In this document: in pieces, positions 52,416 to 61,758 of the stretch
How positions within the stretch are numbered: the stretch's first letter is position 1
How the letters are laid out: each line of letters opens with the position of its first letter
Source: Pseudescherichia sp031979925
GTDB taxonomy: Bacteria > Pseudomonadota > Gammaproteobacteria > Enterobacterales > Enterobacteriaceae
Direction of reading: 5' to 3'
Length of the DNA: 64,000 bases
Assembly: GCF_031979925.1 (NCBI RefSeq)
Contig: NZ_DALZFB010000010.1
Coordinates: 89,536 to 153,535 of the forward strand
Position numbers and translations under genes: made by a program
The notes under the pieces: generated by a model
What the model saw: the letters and a program-made list of their open reading frames with translations, nothing else
The model's database searches: none
What the model was told of the DNA's origin: nothing

Positions 52416-53081
52416 TCAGTTATGGTGACGCACGGCGCGCAGAAACTCCTGGCGCGTATTCTGGCTGGATTTGAACAGTCCACCCAGCGAGGTGGTGGTG
52501 GTTGCACTGGTGGCATCACGAATACCGCGCGCTTTCACGCAGTAGTGTACCGCATCGATAGAGACAGCCACGTTGTTAGTGCCGAGCAGCGTTTGCAGCG
52601 CGATGAGGATCTGCTGCGTCAGGCGCTCCTGCACCTGCGGACGCTGGGCGAAGAACTGCACGATACGGTTGATCTTCGAGAGCCCAATCACCGCATCTTT
52701 CGGGATATAGGCTACCGTCGCCTTGCCGTCGATAGTGACGAAGTGGTGCTCGCAGGTGCTGGTCAGCGTGATATCACGCACCGTCACCATCTCATCCACC
52801 TTCATTTTATTCTCAATGACGGTGATCTTCGGAAAGTTTGCGTAGTCGAGGCCAGAAAAGATCTCGTCAACGTACATTTTAGCGATACGGTGCGGCGTTT
52901 CCATCAAACTGTCATCACTCAGATCGAGATTTAACAGTTGCATGATCTCTGTCATGTGTCCGGCAATAAGACTTTTACGGGTTTCTTTGTCCAGATCGAC
53001 TGGCGGACGCAGCGGGGTTTCCAGCCCGTGCGCGACCAGCGCCTCATGGACAAGGGCCGCTTCTTTACTGAGTGATGGCAT
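52416..53081 (-). CDS. folE: GTP cyclohydrolase I
   Basis: FolE converts GTP to dihydroneopterin triphosphate, the first step of folate and pterin synthesis. It is 221 residues (E. coli 222). Zinc-site residues are in TSTCEHHFVTIDG (about 108-120) and HYCVKARG (about 180). The ATG at 53081 begins MPSLSKEAALVHEAL. It is followed by yeiB, as in E. coli. Confidence 0.97.
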   Translation of the reverse strand: MPSLSKEAALVHEALVAHGLETPLRPPVDLDKETRKSLIAGHMTEIMQLLNLDLSDDSLMETPHRIAKMYVDEIFSGLDYANFPKITVIENKMKVDEMVTVRDITLTSTCEHHFVTIDGKATVAYIPKDAVIGLSKINRIVQFFAQRPQVQERLTQQILIALQTLLGTNNVAVSIDAVHYCVKARGIRDATSATTTTSLGGLFKSSQNTRQEFLRAVRHHN

Positions 53082-53198
53082 TAATTATTCTCCAGCAGGT
53101 GTGGCTCTCCTTTGCCGCTAAGGGGGCAAAGTGCGCGATCATTGTGCGTGAGGACGCGGGCAGAATCTAGTATTGCGTCATGATAATTATTGAAATTG

Positions 53199-54335
53199 CT
53201 ATAACCTTTCATTTTGACGCCGCCAGACCAGCGCTCCGGCAACAAAAAGCCCTGCGCCTGCCAGACCCAGTGCAGGCTCCAGCCGGTGGGTTAGCCAGGT
53301 CGATAGCGCCGATGTCATCGGCCCAATCAGCTGACCTACGGCATAGCCAGTGGTCAGCAGTCCGGCCATATAGCGCGCATGTCCTGCCGCCAGCTCGCGA
53401 CCATAGAGCAGCGACAGCTGCACGGCACAGAGAAAGCCGCCCCCCACCAGCAGCGCGCCGCAGACCAGCCCCGCCATGCCAGGCAGCAGCCAGGCGGCAA
53501 TCACCCCTACCCCCTGTAGCCAGAGCACCACGGCAAGGCGCTGGTGGCTCTCGCCTTTATTACGCAGCGCCACGCTGATGGCGATACCCACTACGGCGGC
53601 CAGGCCAAACACCGGCCAGACAAACTGGGCAAACAGGCTACCGGGAAAGCGCAGCGCCGCCATCTGCGACAGAAAGGTGGCAGGCAGAATGTAGCCAAAT
53701 CCGGCCAGGCTGTAGCTCCACACCAGCCGTTTAATATTTCCGCTCAGGTGCAGCGGCTGGGGCTGCTCGCCGCTGCGGTGCAATGCGCCAGACCGGGGGA
53801 GATCGCGCGAAATCAGCATAATAAGCACCAGCGCCAGCACGCCATACACCAGCCAGCCCGCCGCTGCCGACAGCCCCTGCGCCTGGATCGCCACCGCCAG
53901 CAGACCGCTGAGGGCAATGCCCGCGCCAGGGCCGGCAAACACCGTTGCGTTAAGGCCCGGCCTGCCGGTATGCGCCAGCCGGTCGCCGATCCACGCGGCG
54001 GTCAATACCATTGCCCAGCCGCTCATTACGCCGATGAGCAGCCGCAGCGCGCCGTGCAGCAGCGGGTTAAACGCCAGCGCCGAGAGAAAGGTCAGCAGTA
54101 CCGCACCAAAGATACCAGCGTAGAGCCTCAGCTCAACGTGTTGGCGGGCGCGCATGGCGTCCCACGCGCCGATGAGGTAGCCAAGGTAGTTCATCGCCGC
54201 GACGAGTCCCGTGCTGGTCAGGCTAAGCTGACCGTCGCGGATCATCAGCGGCACCTGAGGCGTAAAAGCAAAGCGCCCTATCCCCATCGCCACAATCAGC
54301 ATCACAAACCCGGCCAGCGCAATACGTACCGCCAT
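53199..54335 (-). CDS. YbfB/YjiJ-family MFS transporter
   Basis: A 378-residue membrane protein with about 12 predicted segments, of the YbfB/YjiJ family of the major facilitator superfamily. The family motif IGRFAFTPQVPLM is near residues 19-31; MNYLGYLIGA and FAGPGAGIALSG also fit. The substrate is not known. E. coli has no such gene between folE and yeiG, so it is an insertion in this lineage. It is divergent from yeiG. Confidence 0.88.
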   Translation of the reverse strand: MAVRIALAGFVMLIVAMGIGRFAFTPQVPLMIRDGQLSLTSTGLVAAMNYLGYLIGAWDAMRARQHVELRLYAGIFGAVLLTFLSALAFNPLLHGALRLLIGVMSGWAMVLTAAWIGDRLAHTGRPGLNATVFAGPGAGIALSGLLAVAIQAQGLSAAAGWLVYGVLALVLIMLISRDLPRSGALHRSGEQPQPLHLSGNIKRLVWSYSLAGFGYILPATFLSQMAALRFPGSLFAQFVWPVFGLAAVVGIAISVALRNKGESHQRLAVVLWLQGVGVIAAWLLPGMAGLVCGALLVGGGFLCAVQLSLLYGRELAAGHARYMAGLLTTGYAVGQLIGPMTSALSTWLTHRLEPALGLAGAGLFVAGALVWRRQNERL

Positions 54336-54475
54336 AACCGCCTCAAATGTTAATAAAAAGTTGCGTTTATGATGCTTGATATTGCTTTTAGGCGGAAGTG
54401 AAAGTTTCTCCCACTTACGAATTATCTGTATGATTAATCAAACAGACGAAAGTATGACGATCCGAGGAGACAGGC

Positions 54476-55315
54476 ATGGAAATGCTCGAACAACATCGCT
54501 GCTATGAGGGCTGGCAACAGCGCTGGCAGCACCACTCCGCCGTACTGAACTGTACGATGACCTTCAGCGTATTTGTTCCGCCGTCGGCGAACGATGCCCC
54601 GCTGCCGGTGCTCTACTGGCTCTCCGGCCTGACCTGTAACGATGAGAACTTCACTACCAAGGCCGGGGCGCAGCGCGTGGCCGCCGAGCTGGGGATCGTG
54701 CTGGTGATGCCAGACACCAGCCCGCGCGGTGATGATGTGGCCGATGACGCCGGTTACGATCTGGGTAAAGGTGCAGGCTTCTACCTCAACGCCACCCAGC
54801 AGCCGTGGGCTGCCCACTATCGGATGTACGACTACCTGCGCGACGAGCTGCCGACCCTTATTAAAGAACGCTTTAACGTGAGCGATCGCTGCGCCATCAG
54901 CGGCCACTCCATGGGCGGTCACGGCGCACTGATCATGGCGCTAAAAAATCCAGGCAAATTTACCAGCGTATCGGCCTTCGCGCCGATCGTTAACCCGGCG
55001 CAGGTTCCGTGGGGCGAGAAGGCCTTTAGCGCTTACCTGGGTGATAACCGCAACGACTGGCAGGCATGGGACAGTTGCGCACTGATGCAGGCCAGCCAGC
55101 CGGGAGAGGCTATTCCAACCCTGATCGATCAGGGCGACGGGGATCAGTTTCTGGCCGAACAGCTGCAGCCTGCCCGCCTTGCTGAAGCCGCTCGTCAGAC
55201 CGACTGGCCCCTGACCCTGCGCGTGCAGCCGGGCTATGACCACAGCTATTTCTTTATCGCCAGCTTTATAGAAGATCACCTGCGTTTTCACGCCCAATAT
55301 TTGCACGCCAATTAA
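54476..55315 (+). CDS. yeiG: S-formylglutathione hydrolase YeiG
   Basis: YeiG hydrolyses S-formylglutathione to formate and glutathione in formaldehyde detoxification. It is 279 residues (E. coli 278), an alpha/beta-hydrolase (esterase D family). The nucleophile Ser is in SGHSMGGHGA (about 146-150), and the His is in GYDHSYFF near 256. The ATG at 54476 begins MEMLEQHRCYEGWQQ, like E. coli. Confidence 0.95.
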   Translation: MEMLEQHRCYEGWQQRWQHHSAVLNCTMTFSVFVPPSANDAPLPVLYWLSGLTCNDENFTTKAGAQRVAAELGIVLVMPDTSPRGDDVADDAGYDLGKGAGFYLNATQQPWAAHYRMYDYLRDELPTLIKERFNVSDRCAISGHSMGGHGALIMALKNPGKFTSVSAFAPIVNPAQVPWGEKAFSAYLGDNRNDWQAWDSCALMQASQPGEAIPTLIDQGDGDQFLAEQLQPARLAEAARQTDWPLTLRVQPGYDHSYFFIASFIEDHLRFHAQYLHAN

Positions 55316-55741
55316 GTGCCATACTAATATACCCCCCCACGAATGGGGGGTAGTTAAATACACGTTAACATGACCGACAGTGTTGCTAAATATTTCCCCT
55401 GGAGAGAACAAAATATATTCGTGATCTGACCAGCAAAAACCTAAAACAGTATTCCAGAATTAATCCTCCCTACTACATCCCTCTCTCTTTATCTATTTCT
55501 CTTTAGCTTCAGGCGTGACGCTTGCCAGCTGCAGATTCATTGACAAATCAAATGAATGGTTGAAATACATTGATTAACTTTATGAATCGTGACGATCTTT
55601 ATTTTTTGAAGTTAAATAATTGTAACGCGATACAATGCCCGCACCTTTCTCGGGCATATGCCTACAGAAAATGCACATCTTATCTTTGTTGTTCAGTGCT
55701 AACTTACCTATGATGCAGTATTCACACTGTCGGAGGGAGTA
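55316..55741. promoter_or_regulatory. AT-rich gap between yeiG and the LysR/holin-like pair
   Basis: A 426-base gap with markedly lower GC than its left neighbour. It holds a short hairpin after yeiG (CCCCCCAC / GGGGGG with loop GAAT, 55336-55352) that probably ends the yeiG transcript. A possible promoter for the LysR gene is TTGAAG (55606) and TACAAT (55631), with a 19-base spacer that is longer than ideal. I see no coding ORF that stands out. Confidence 0.4.
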
Positions 55742-56626
55742 ATGAACCTTTTTATCTCTAATAAGCTTAAGTACTTTATAGCGGTAATGGAGGAAGGCAG
55801 CGTAAGTAAGGCCTGCCAGCGGATGCACATATCAAGAACGCCTATGAGCAAGGCGATATCCGATATTGAGCAGGCGCTGGGGATCCCACTGTTTATCAGA
55901 ACCAAGGAGGGTATGACGCCCAGTAAATTTGGCACCATTCTTTATAATAAGATTGTGCCCTACTATAACGATTTGGTTAAAATTGAACACTGCATCCATA
56001 CTGATGATGGCTTGCCCGTCACGCGTATAATGTGCAGTAGAAATATTCCACGATCAATTATTAGCCACCTAAGCGTTGCGCTCGACACATACAATATTAA
56101 TAATGAGTTTACCCTGGCCGATGAGATCACGCAGGACGATCTCTCCTCGGAGCTACATTTTTATAATATTGTTATTACTGATAAAAAATTCCCCAGCCAG
56201 TACGCCAGCGCTGAATCGGTATCCTTTGATATCTATATCAACTCTACGCCTGCGGCCTGTGAGAAGATGGTCCGCGGGGGAGAAGTTGACGTTTATCATG
56301 ATTTTGATACGGAGAGCAGCGTCACCAATCTCTTCGCACACGATAGAATAAAGTTCAGGAGTTTCAAAAAAGTCTCTGAAAGCGATCTGATTGATATGAT
56401 GTATAAGGTTAACAACCATAACGCCGTTATCATTTCCACGGATCCGCTGTTAAGCCTGCTTAACGTTAATGGTAGCACCGTATTAAAGCGTAGCGTCATC
56501 AACAAGACATTATGGTTCTATTCGCAGTGGAAAGAAAAAAATAATAAAGAGACAGCGCAGGTAATGTCTACGGTATTTGCCGATTTAAAAAAATCAGGCT
56601 GTACCACTAATGAGCTACATCGTTAA
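55742..56626 (+). CDS. LysR-type transcriptional regulator paired with holin-like gene
   Basis: A 294-residue LysR-like regulator. The N-terminal helix-turn-helix contains ASKACQRMHISRTPMSKAIS-like sequence (SVSKACQRMHISRTPMSKAI), followed by an unusual effector domain. GGAGGGAG lies before the ATG. Codon and base use are much more AT-rich than in yeiG and cirA, suggesting transfer. Its last 17 bases overlap the next ORF. The target is not known; the coupling to a holin-like gene suggests it controls that gene. Confidence 0.8.
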   Translation: MNLFISNKLKYFIAVMEEGSVSKACQRMHISRTPMSKAISDIEQALGIPLFIRTKEGMTPSKFGTILYNKIVPYYNDLVKIEHCIHTDDGLPVTRIMCSRNIPRSIISHLSVALDTYNINNEFTLADEITQDDLSSELHFYNIVITDKKFPSQYASAESVSFDIYINSTPAACEKMVRGGEVDVYHDFDTESSVTNLFAHDRIKFRSFKKVSESDLIDMMYKVNNHNAVIISTDPLLSLLNVNGSTVLKRSVINKTLWFYSQWKEKNNKETAQVMSTVFADLKKSGCTTNELHR

Positions 56627-56921
56627 TTTACTTTTTTTTCTGGCAAACCATCCATTGGCTACATTTTGCGGCCTAAGTGCTTTTATTGTCTCATGCTGGT
56701 CAGGATACGTCGAAAAAGCATCACCAGGGAATATAATAATAAGCAGTTTGGTCTGCGTCGTCAGCGCGCTGGCCTTTTTAGATGTGTTTATTCGCGGCAG
56801 CCACTACCACCTTTTTTTCCCTTTAATAGGGATTGTTACCGGTTTTATGGGTCCCTTTAAAATCAGAGCCATTATTACCGGTTTGTTGAAGTATTATTTC
56901 TCTTCTGACAATAAGAAATAA
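56610..56921 (+). CDS. Small three-helix membrane protein, holin-like
   Basis: A 103-residue protein with three hydrophobic segments (about 14-32, 41-60, 66-85) and a short charged tail, the layout of class I holins. It overlaps the LysR gene by 17 bases and is followed by a terminator. Salmonella enterica has a comparable LysR-holin-like arrangement beside a chitinase, and Serratia has the chitinase-secreting T10SS; I use those only as a guide. No endolysin, spanin or chitinase gene is near. Function is not proven; another small membrane role is possible. Confidence 0.6.
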   Translation: MSYIVNLLFFLANHPLATFCGLSAFIVSCWSGYVEKASPGNIIISSLVCVVSALAFLDVFIRGSHYHLFFPLIGIVTGFMGPFKIRAIITGLLKYYFSSDNKK

Positions 56922-56934
56922 GTTGTAGTTTTTA

Positions 56935-56960
56935 GGGGGGCTGGCACCCCCCATCTTTTT
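56935..56960 (+). terminator. Rho-independent terminator after holin-like gene
   Basis: A six-base-pair G/C stem (GGGGGG / CCCCCC) with loop CTGGCA is followed by ATCTTTTT. It also separates the pair from the convergent cirA. Confidence 0.85.
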
Positions 56961-56968
56961 ATGCGCTA

Positions 56969-58951
56969 TTAAAAGCGGTAGTCAACGGCCATGAAATAGC
57001 GACGACCATCTTCGTTATAACTATAGTCATCGCGGCTCAGATCCTTATCCGTGAGGTTGAGTACCCCTGCCCGCAGCTTGACGTTTTTCGTCGCCTGCCA
57101 TGCGCCGCCCGCATTCCAGATCACGTAGCCGCCCGGCGTTTTGCCCGTATTGCTCACGTCACGCTTCTCACCGGTATAGTTACCGGAGACGTAGAAGGAC
57201 CAATCCTGCCTTGCCTGCCAGTCCAGCGTACCGTTAGCAGTATGGAACGGCAGCTCCTGCAGCGGTTTATCGCCGCCGTCGCTGAGATCGCGACCGTCGT
57301 TGTAGGTGTAGTTCAGCGTCAGCTTCCAGGCATCGTCAAACGGCACCTTCAGCTCGGTCTCTACGCCGCGAATACGTGCCTTATTAACGTTGAAGTAGCG
57401 GAACGTCGGCACGCGTTGACCGTTGGCGTTGGTGTAGAAGCCAACAAAATTCGAGTAGGATGGTGCGACAGCCGCATCAGCGGTACGGTTGATGCTGATC
57501 ATGTCGTCAACGTCGTTCTGGAAGGTGGTAATGCTGCCCTCCACGCCCTCAAGCCAGCCCTCTTCCCCACTGTAGTAGAGACCCAGCTCAAAGCTTTCGC
57601 TGGTCTCCGGCTTCAGCTCCGGGCTACCGACAATCCGACAGCTGCCGCGGCAGGAGTTGGTGGCCCAGTCCGGGCTGAGCTGTAACAGAGAGGGTGCTTT
57701 AAACGCCGTGGCCCAGCCGCCTTTTACGGTCACGGTATCGGTGGCGTTATAAACGAGGTAGGCGCGCGGGCTATAGTGATCCCCGTAGGTTTCGTGATCG
57801 TCCATACGAATGCCGGTGGTCAGCGCCAGCGGCTCGAAAATACGCCACTCGTCTTCAATAAACAGCGCGTACTGGCTGGCGGAGGTGTTGCTGCTGCTCC
57901 CCCCGGTCAGGTTAACGGGATCCTTGAGCTTGTCGTGACGCCACTCGCCGCCGACGGTCACGAACTGGTTAATCATCTCCAGCGGCAGGACATATTTGCC
58001 ATCCACTGTATTGTTTTCTGAGGTAATGCCTTTGCTGCCCGGATCTTTATTATCTACCTTCTCGCCATAGAACTTCAGCTCGCTGGTGCCGACGTCCCAG
58101 CGGCCATTGTGGCTCAGAGAGTAGTTTTCACGCTCCAGCCGGTTACGATCGAGGGAGTCGGAATCCCGATCCTGGCGATCAAAGCCATATCCGGCGGTAA
58201 AGTCGTGGTTTTCGGACGGCGTCCAGGCAAACTCTACGTTCGCGTCGCGGCTGGTGAAGCCTTCGATGCGCGGCGTCTCACCGGTCGCGGTGGTGTCTGA
58301 CGGCTCCTGCTTATCCTTCTCACGCTTCGCCACGCTGCCGAAGGCCTTCATGCCGAGCACGCCATCCACCAGCGGGCCGCTGGTATAGAACTGGCCATTG
58401 TACGTATCGCCGCGATCGCGTTTCTCCTGGATGGTGGTATCCGCCGAGAGCGTACCGGTCCACTGCTGACCCACCTTCTTAGTGATAATGTTGACCACGC
58501 CGCCCAGCGCGTCGGAGCCGTAGAGTGAGGACATCGGGCCGCGTACCACTTCAATACGCTCGATGGCATCCACCGGGATCCAGTTCAGGTCAAAATCGTT
58601 GTGGCGGAAGACCGCATTGCGCGAGTTGACACGCTTGCCGTCGATCAGGATCAGCGTGTAGCTGCTGCTCAGGCCGCGAATGCTGACGCCTTTACGGTTG
58701 TCGCCCTCGTTAGTGAGCTGTACGCCCGGTACGTCCTGGAGCACATCCTTCAGATTGTTGACCGGCCGGCGCTGCAGATCCTGCTGCGTCACAACGCTAA
58801 TACTGGCCGGGGCATCCTTCAGATTTTGCTCCGTGGCGGCGGCAGTCACGACCAGGGTGTCAGACTCGCTGTCAACTGCGAAAGCTGGCAGCGCCAGCGC
58901 CATTGCGGACGCGCAAAGCCCTCCCCGCACGATGGGATTCAACCTAAACAT
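56969..58951 (-). CDS. cirA: TonB-dependent catecholate siderophore receptor CirA
   Basis: CirA is an outer-membrane receptor for catecholate siderophore products and colicin I. It is 660 residues (E. coli 663). A signal peptide ends at AFA (about 25), and a TonB box DTLVVTA follows at 31-37. A plug domain (IRGLSSSYTLILIDGKRVN, PMSSLYGSDALGGVVNI) and a 22-strand barrel ending in an aromatic F (YFMAVDYRF) complete it. A Fur box lies upstream. Confidence 0.97.
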   Translation of the reverse strand: MFRLNPIVRGGLCASAMALALPAFAVDSESDTLVVTAAATEQNLKDAPASISVVTQQDLQRRPVNNLKDVLQDVPGVQLTNEGDNRKGVSIRGLSSSYTLILIDGKRVNSRNAVFRHNDFDLNWIPVDAIERIEVVRGPMSSLYGSDALGGVVNIITKKVGQQWTGTLSADTTIQEKRDRGDTYNGQFYTSGPLVDGVLGMKAFGSVAKREKDKQEPSDTTATGETPRIEGFTSRDANVEFAWTPSENHDFTAGYGFDRQDRDSDSLDRNRLERENYSLSHNGRWDVGTSELKFYGEKVDNKDPGSKGITSENNTVDGKYVLPLEMINQFVTVGGEWRHDKLKDPVNLTGGSSSNTSASQYALFIEDEWRIFEPLALTTGIRMDDHETYGDHYSPRAYLVYNATDTVTVKGGWATAFKAPSLLQLSPDWATNSCRGSCRIVGSPELKPETSESFELGLYYSGEEGWLEGVEGSITTFQNDVDDMISINRTADAAVAPSYSNFVGFYTNANGQRVPTFRYFNVNKARIRGVETELKVPFDDAWKLTLNYTYNDGRDLSDGGDKPLQELPFHTANGTLDWQARQDWSFYVSGNYTGEKRDVSNTGKTPGGYVIWNAGGAWQATKNVKLRAGVLNLTDKDLSRDDYSYNEDGRRYFMAVDYRF

Positions 58952-59053
58952 TCCATTTCTCCATGAGATAACTACAACAAATCTAAGAAGTTTTGCTCAC
59001 AAGGTCTTATCTACTCCCCGCTACGTTGGCGAAGACAGCGTAACGATAAAGCA

Positions 59054-59076
59054 AATAATAATGATTATCAATTTAA
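59054..59076 (-). promoter_or_regulatory. Fur box upstream of cirA
   Basis: AATAATAATGATTATCAATT matches the GATAATGATTATCATTATC Fur consensus well in the middle. It is about 110 bases before the cirA ATG, in the cirA-lysP gap. It supports iron repression of cirA. Confidence 0.8.
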
Positions 59077-59123
59077 TTGTTAAAAGTTATGTCAAGGAGA
59101 GGGTTTATGGAGAAATTATGGGC

Positions 59124-59155
59124 AAAAAAAAGCCCTTTAAAAATGAAAGGGCTTG
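59124..59155 (-). terminator. Rho-independent terminator of lysP
   Basis: A nine-base-pair stem (AAGCCCTTT / AAAGGGCTT) with a seven-base loop is followed on the minus strand by a run of eight Ts, 14 bases after lysP ends. Confidence 0.9.
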
Positions 59156-59168
59156 ATAGTGAAAGGAT

Positions 59169-60638
59169 TTATTTGTTAAATCTTTTCGGGAAATCCATGT
59201 CCTTGTAGCTAACGAATTTCGTTCCGCGAGTCAGCTTGTAGCCGAACCAGATGATCAGGAACAGCGGAATACCGATATAGGTCGCTGCGACCCCGCCCCA
59301 GTCAATGGTGTCTTCGAGGAAGGCCTGATAGTTCTGACCCAGAGTGATGATCAGGCAGAGTATAAAGGCAAAGATCGGCCCCAGCGGGAAGAAGCCCGAG
59401 CGGTACGGCAGATCGCTCAGGTTATGACCCTGCATAACGTAGCCACGACGGAAACGGTAGTGGCTAATAGCAATTCCCAGCCAGGCGATAAACCCGGTCA
59501 TGCCCGAGGTATTGAGCAGCCACAGGTAAACCGTCTGGTTGCCAAACATTGAGGTCAGGAAGCAGAGTCCGGCAATCACCGTGGTGGCATACAGGGCGTT
59601 ACGCGGTACGCCGCCCTTAGAGAGACGGGCAAAGATACGCGGCGCTTTACCGTCGCAGGCCAGGGTGTAGAGCATGCGCGTGGAGGCGTACATGCCGGAG
59701 TTACCCGCCGAGAGCACCGCCGTCAGGATCACCGCATTCATTACTGCCGCCGCAGAGAGCAGGCCCGCGTGTTCGAACACCAGGGTAAACGGGCTGACGC
59801 TGATGTCTTTCACATCGTTACGCAGCAGGCTCGGATCGGTATACGGAATGATCAGGCTGATGATCAGGATAGCGAATACATAGAACAGCAGGATACGCCA
59901 GAACACCTGACGTACCGCACGCGGGATGTTCTTCTCGGGATCTTCCGACTCACCCGCCGCGATACCAATTAGCTCGGTACCCTGGAAGGAGAAGCCGACA
60001 ATCATCGCCACGCCGATCATGGCGGCAAAGCCACCGGCAAACGGCGCGTCGCCAATGCCCCAGTTGCTCCAGCCAGCCGGTTTTGCGCCGTGGAAGATGC
60101 CGAGGATCATCATCACACCGACGATGATAAAGATAATAACGGTGGCGACCTTGATTAACGAGAACCAGTACTCCGCCTCGCCAAAGCCTTTCACTGAGAT
60201 CCAGTTCAGTAAAACAATGGCGGCCAGGAACAGCGCGCTCCAGATCCAGCCCGGCGTCTCCGGGAACCACCAGCTCATCACCAGCTGCGCAGCCACCAGG
60301 TCAACGGCGATGGTTACCGCCCAGTTGTACCAGTAGTTCCAGCCGAGCGCGAAGCCAAAGCCCTCTTCGACATACTTCTGTCCATAGGTCGCGAACGAGC
60401 CGGACACCGGCATATAGGCCGCCAGCTCACCGAGGCTGGTCATCAGGAAGTAAACCATCAGTCCAATCAATATATAAGAGAGCAGCGCGCCGCCAGGACC
60501 CGCCTGGGAAATGGTCGCGCCGCTGGCAACAAAGAGGCCTGTACCAATAGATCCACCAATGGCGATCATTGTCAGGTGACGCGCCTTGAGTTCACGGCGA
60601 AGCGTGGGCGCTTGTGTGGTTTTAGTATCGGAAACCAT
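59169..60638 (-). CDS. lysP: Lysine-specific permease LysP
   Basis: LysP is a 12-helix APC-family proton-coupled lysine importer that also co-senses lysine with CadC in E. coli. It is 489 residues, the same length as in E. coli, with the APC signature MIAIGGSIGTGLFVASGATI at about 24-43. In E. coli, lysP is activated by ArgP; I did not identify that site here. Confidence 0.97.
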   Translation of the reverse strand: MVSDTKTTQAPTLRRELKARHLTMIAIGGSIGTGLFVASGATISQAGPGGALLSYILIGLMVYFLMTSLGELAAYMPVSGSFATYGQKYVEEGFGFALGWNYWYNWAVTIAVDLVAAQLVMSWWFPETPGWIWSALFLAAIVLLNWISVKGFGEAEYWFSLIKVATVIIFIIVGVMMILGIFHGAKPAGWSNWGIGDAPFAGGFAAMIGVAMIVGFSFQGTELIGIAAGESEDPEKNIPRAVRQVFWRILLFYVFAILIISLIIPYTDPSLLRNDVKDISVSPFTLVFEHAGLLSAAAVMNAVILTAVLSAGNSGMYASTRMLYTLACDGKAPRIFARLSKGGVPRNALYATTVIAGLCFLTSMFGNQTVYLWLLNTSGMTGFIAWLGIAISHYRFRRGYVMQGHNLSDLPYRSGFFPLGPIFAFILCLIITLGQNYQAFLEDTIDWGGVAATYIGIPLFLIIWFGYKLTRGTKFVSYKDMDFPKRFNK

Positions 60639-60768
60639 AAGAAAATGCTATCCATCAAAAAAATAAGGCGGGATTGTAGCAGACGTTACCCTATCCTTCT
60701 GGCTCAAATATGCGGTTATAAGAGACCTTCATGATTGGTAGCGGATTATAAGTAAAGCACAGAAGCTC

Positions 60769-61635
60769 TTATATTTCACAGTAGCGCAGAAAGCGTTTCA
60801 GGGCGTTAGAGAGATGCTTCTGCCGGTGATGAATGCGCCACAGGGTACGCACCAGCCGTGGCAGCGGAATAGCGATCTCCTTGAGCGTACCGGTCTCCAG
60901 CTGCTCGGCAATCACCCGCCGCGACAGACAGCTGATACCCAGCCCGTGGCGCACCGCATGCTTAATGGCCTCCGAGTTGCCCAGCTCCATGCCGAGATGA
61001 AACTGCGGCAGGTGGGAGAGCAGCAGGTAATCAACCAGTTCCCGGGTACCGGATCCGCGCTCGCGCAGGATCCACGGCGCGCTGGCGAGACGATCCAGCG
61101 TCACCTCCCCCTGCAATAGCGGCGAGGCCGGAGAGGCAAATACCACCAGCTCATCTTCCAGCCAGGGTTCGGATATGATCTCAGCGGTATGGCACGGCCC
61201 CTCAATAAGACCAATGTCGACGCGGAAATCCGCTACCGCGTTAATCACGTCCTGGCTATTGCCCACGCTCATCTCCAGCGGCAGCGCCGGAAAGTCGCGC
61301 CGATAGCGGGCAATAATTTCCGGCAGGATATAGTTACCAACCGTACTGCTGGCATAGACGCGGATCGCGCCGTTGTCTTCACGGAACAGCTGCTCTATTT
61401 CCGTAGCCTGCTCCAGCAGCGCCAGCGCGCGAGGATAGAGAAGCCGGCCATGCTCGTTAACCACCAGCCGCTTGCCAACCCGGTCGAATAGCTGCACGCC
61501 AAGCTGTCCTTCAAGATCGGTCAGGGCTGCGCTGACCGCCGACTGGGAGAGAGCCAGCATCTGGGAAGCCTGGGTTGTCGAGCCGCTTTTCAGCACTTCA
61601 GCAAAAACTGACAGCTGGCGCAGGGTGATATGCAT
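60769..61635 (-). CDS. yeiE: LysR-family regulator YeiE
   Basis: A 288-residue LysR regulator (E. coli 293). The helix-turn-helix contains GSTTQASQMLALSQSAVSAAL in the first 40 residues. YeiE orthologues in Cronobacter and Salmonella respond to sulfite, and it lies next to yeiH, a probable target. The ATG at 61635 has AGGATC upstream. The longer form adds seven residues. It is divergent from yeiH. Confidence 0.94.
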   Translation of the reverse strand: MHITLRQLSVFAEVLKSGSTTQASQMLALSQSAVSAALTDLEGQLGVQLFDRVGKRLVVNEHGRLLYPRALALLEQATEIEQLFREDNGAIRVYASSTVGNYILPEIIARYRRDFPALPLEMSVGNSQDVINAVADFRVDIGLIEGPCHTAEIISEPWLEDELVVFASPASPLLQGEVTLDRLASAPWILRERGSGTRELVDYLLLSHLPQFHLGMELGNSEAIKHAVRHGLGISCLSRRVIAEQLETGTLKEIAIPLPRLVRTLWRIHHRQKHLSNALKRFLRYCEI

Positions 61636-61758
61636 GGTCACGATCCTGTTAGGCAAGCGCGGTTGCTTACCACTTATATAGATTAATTATAAATATATAA
61701 TCAATTTTATTTTTAAACCAGCCCAACGTAACCTTTTATCCCAACAGAGGAGAAGGTT

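Noticed and set aside
55581..55712. Plus-strand ORF of about 43 codons in the AT-rich gap before the LysR gene
   Set aside because: It has no ribosome site and a cysteine-rich, non-coding-like product; the region is better read as promoter DNA.
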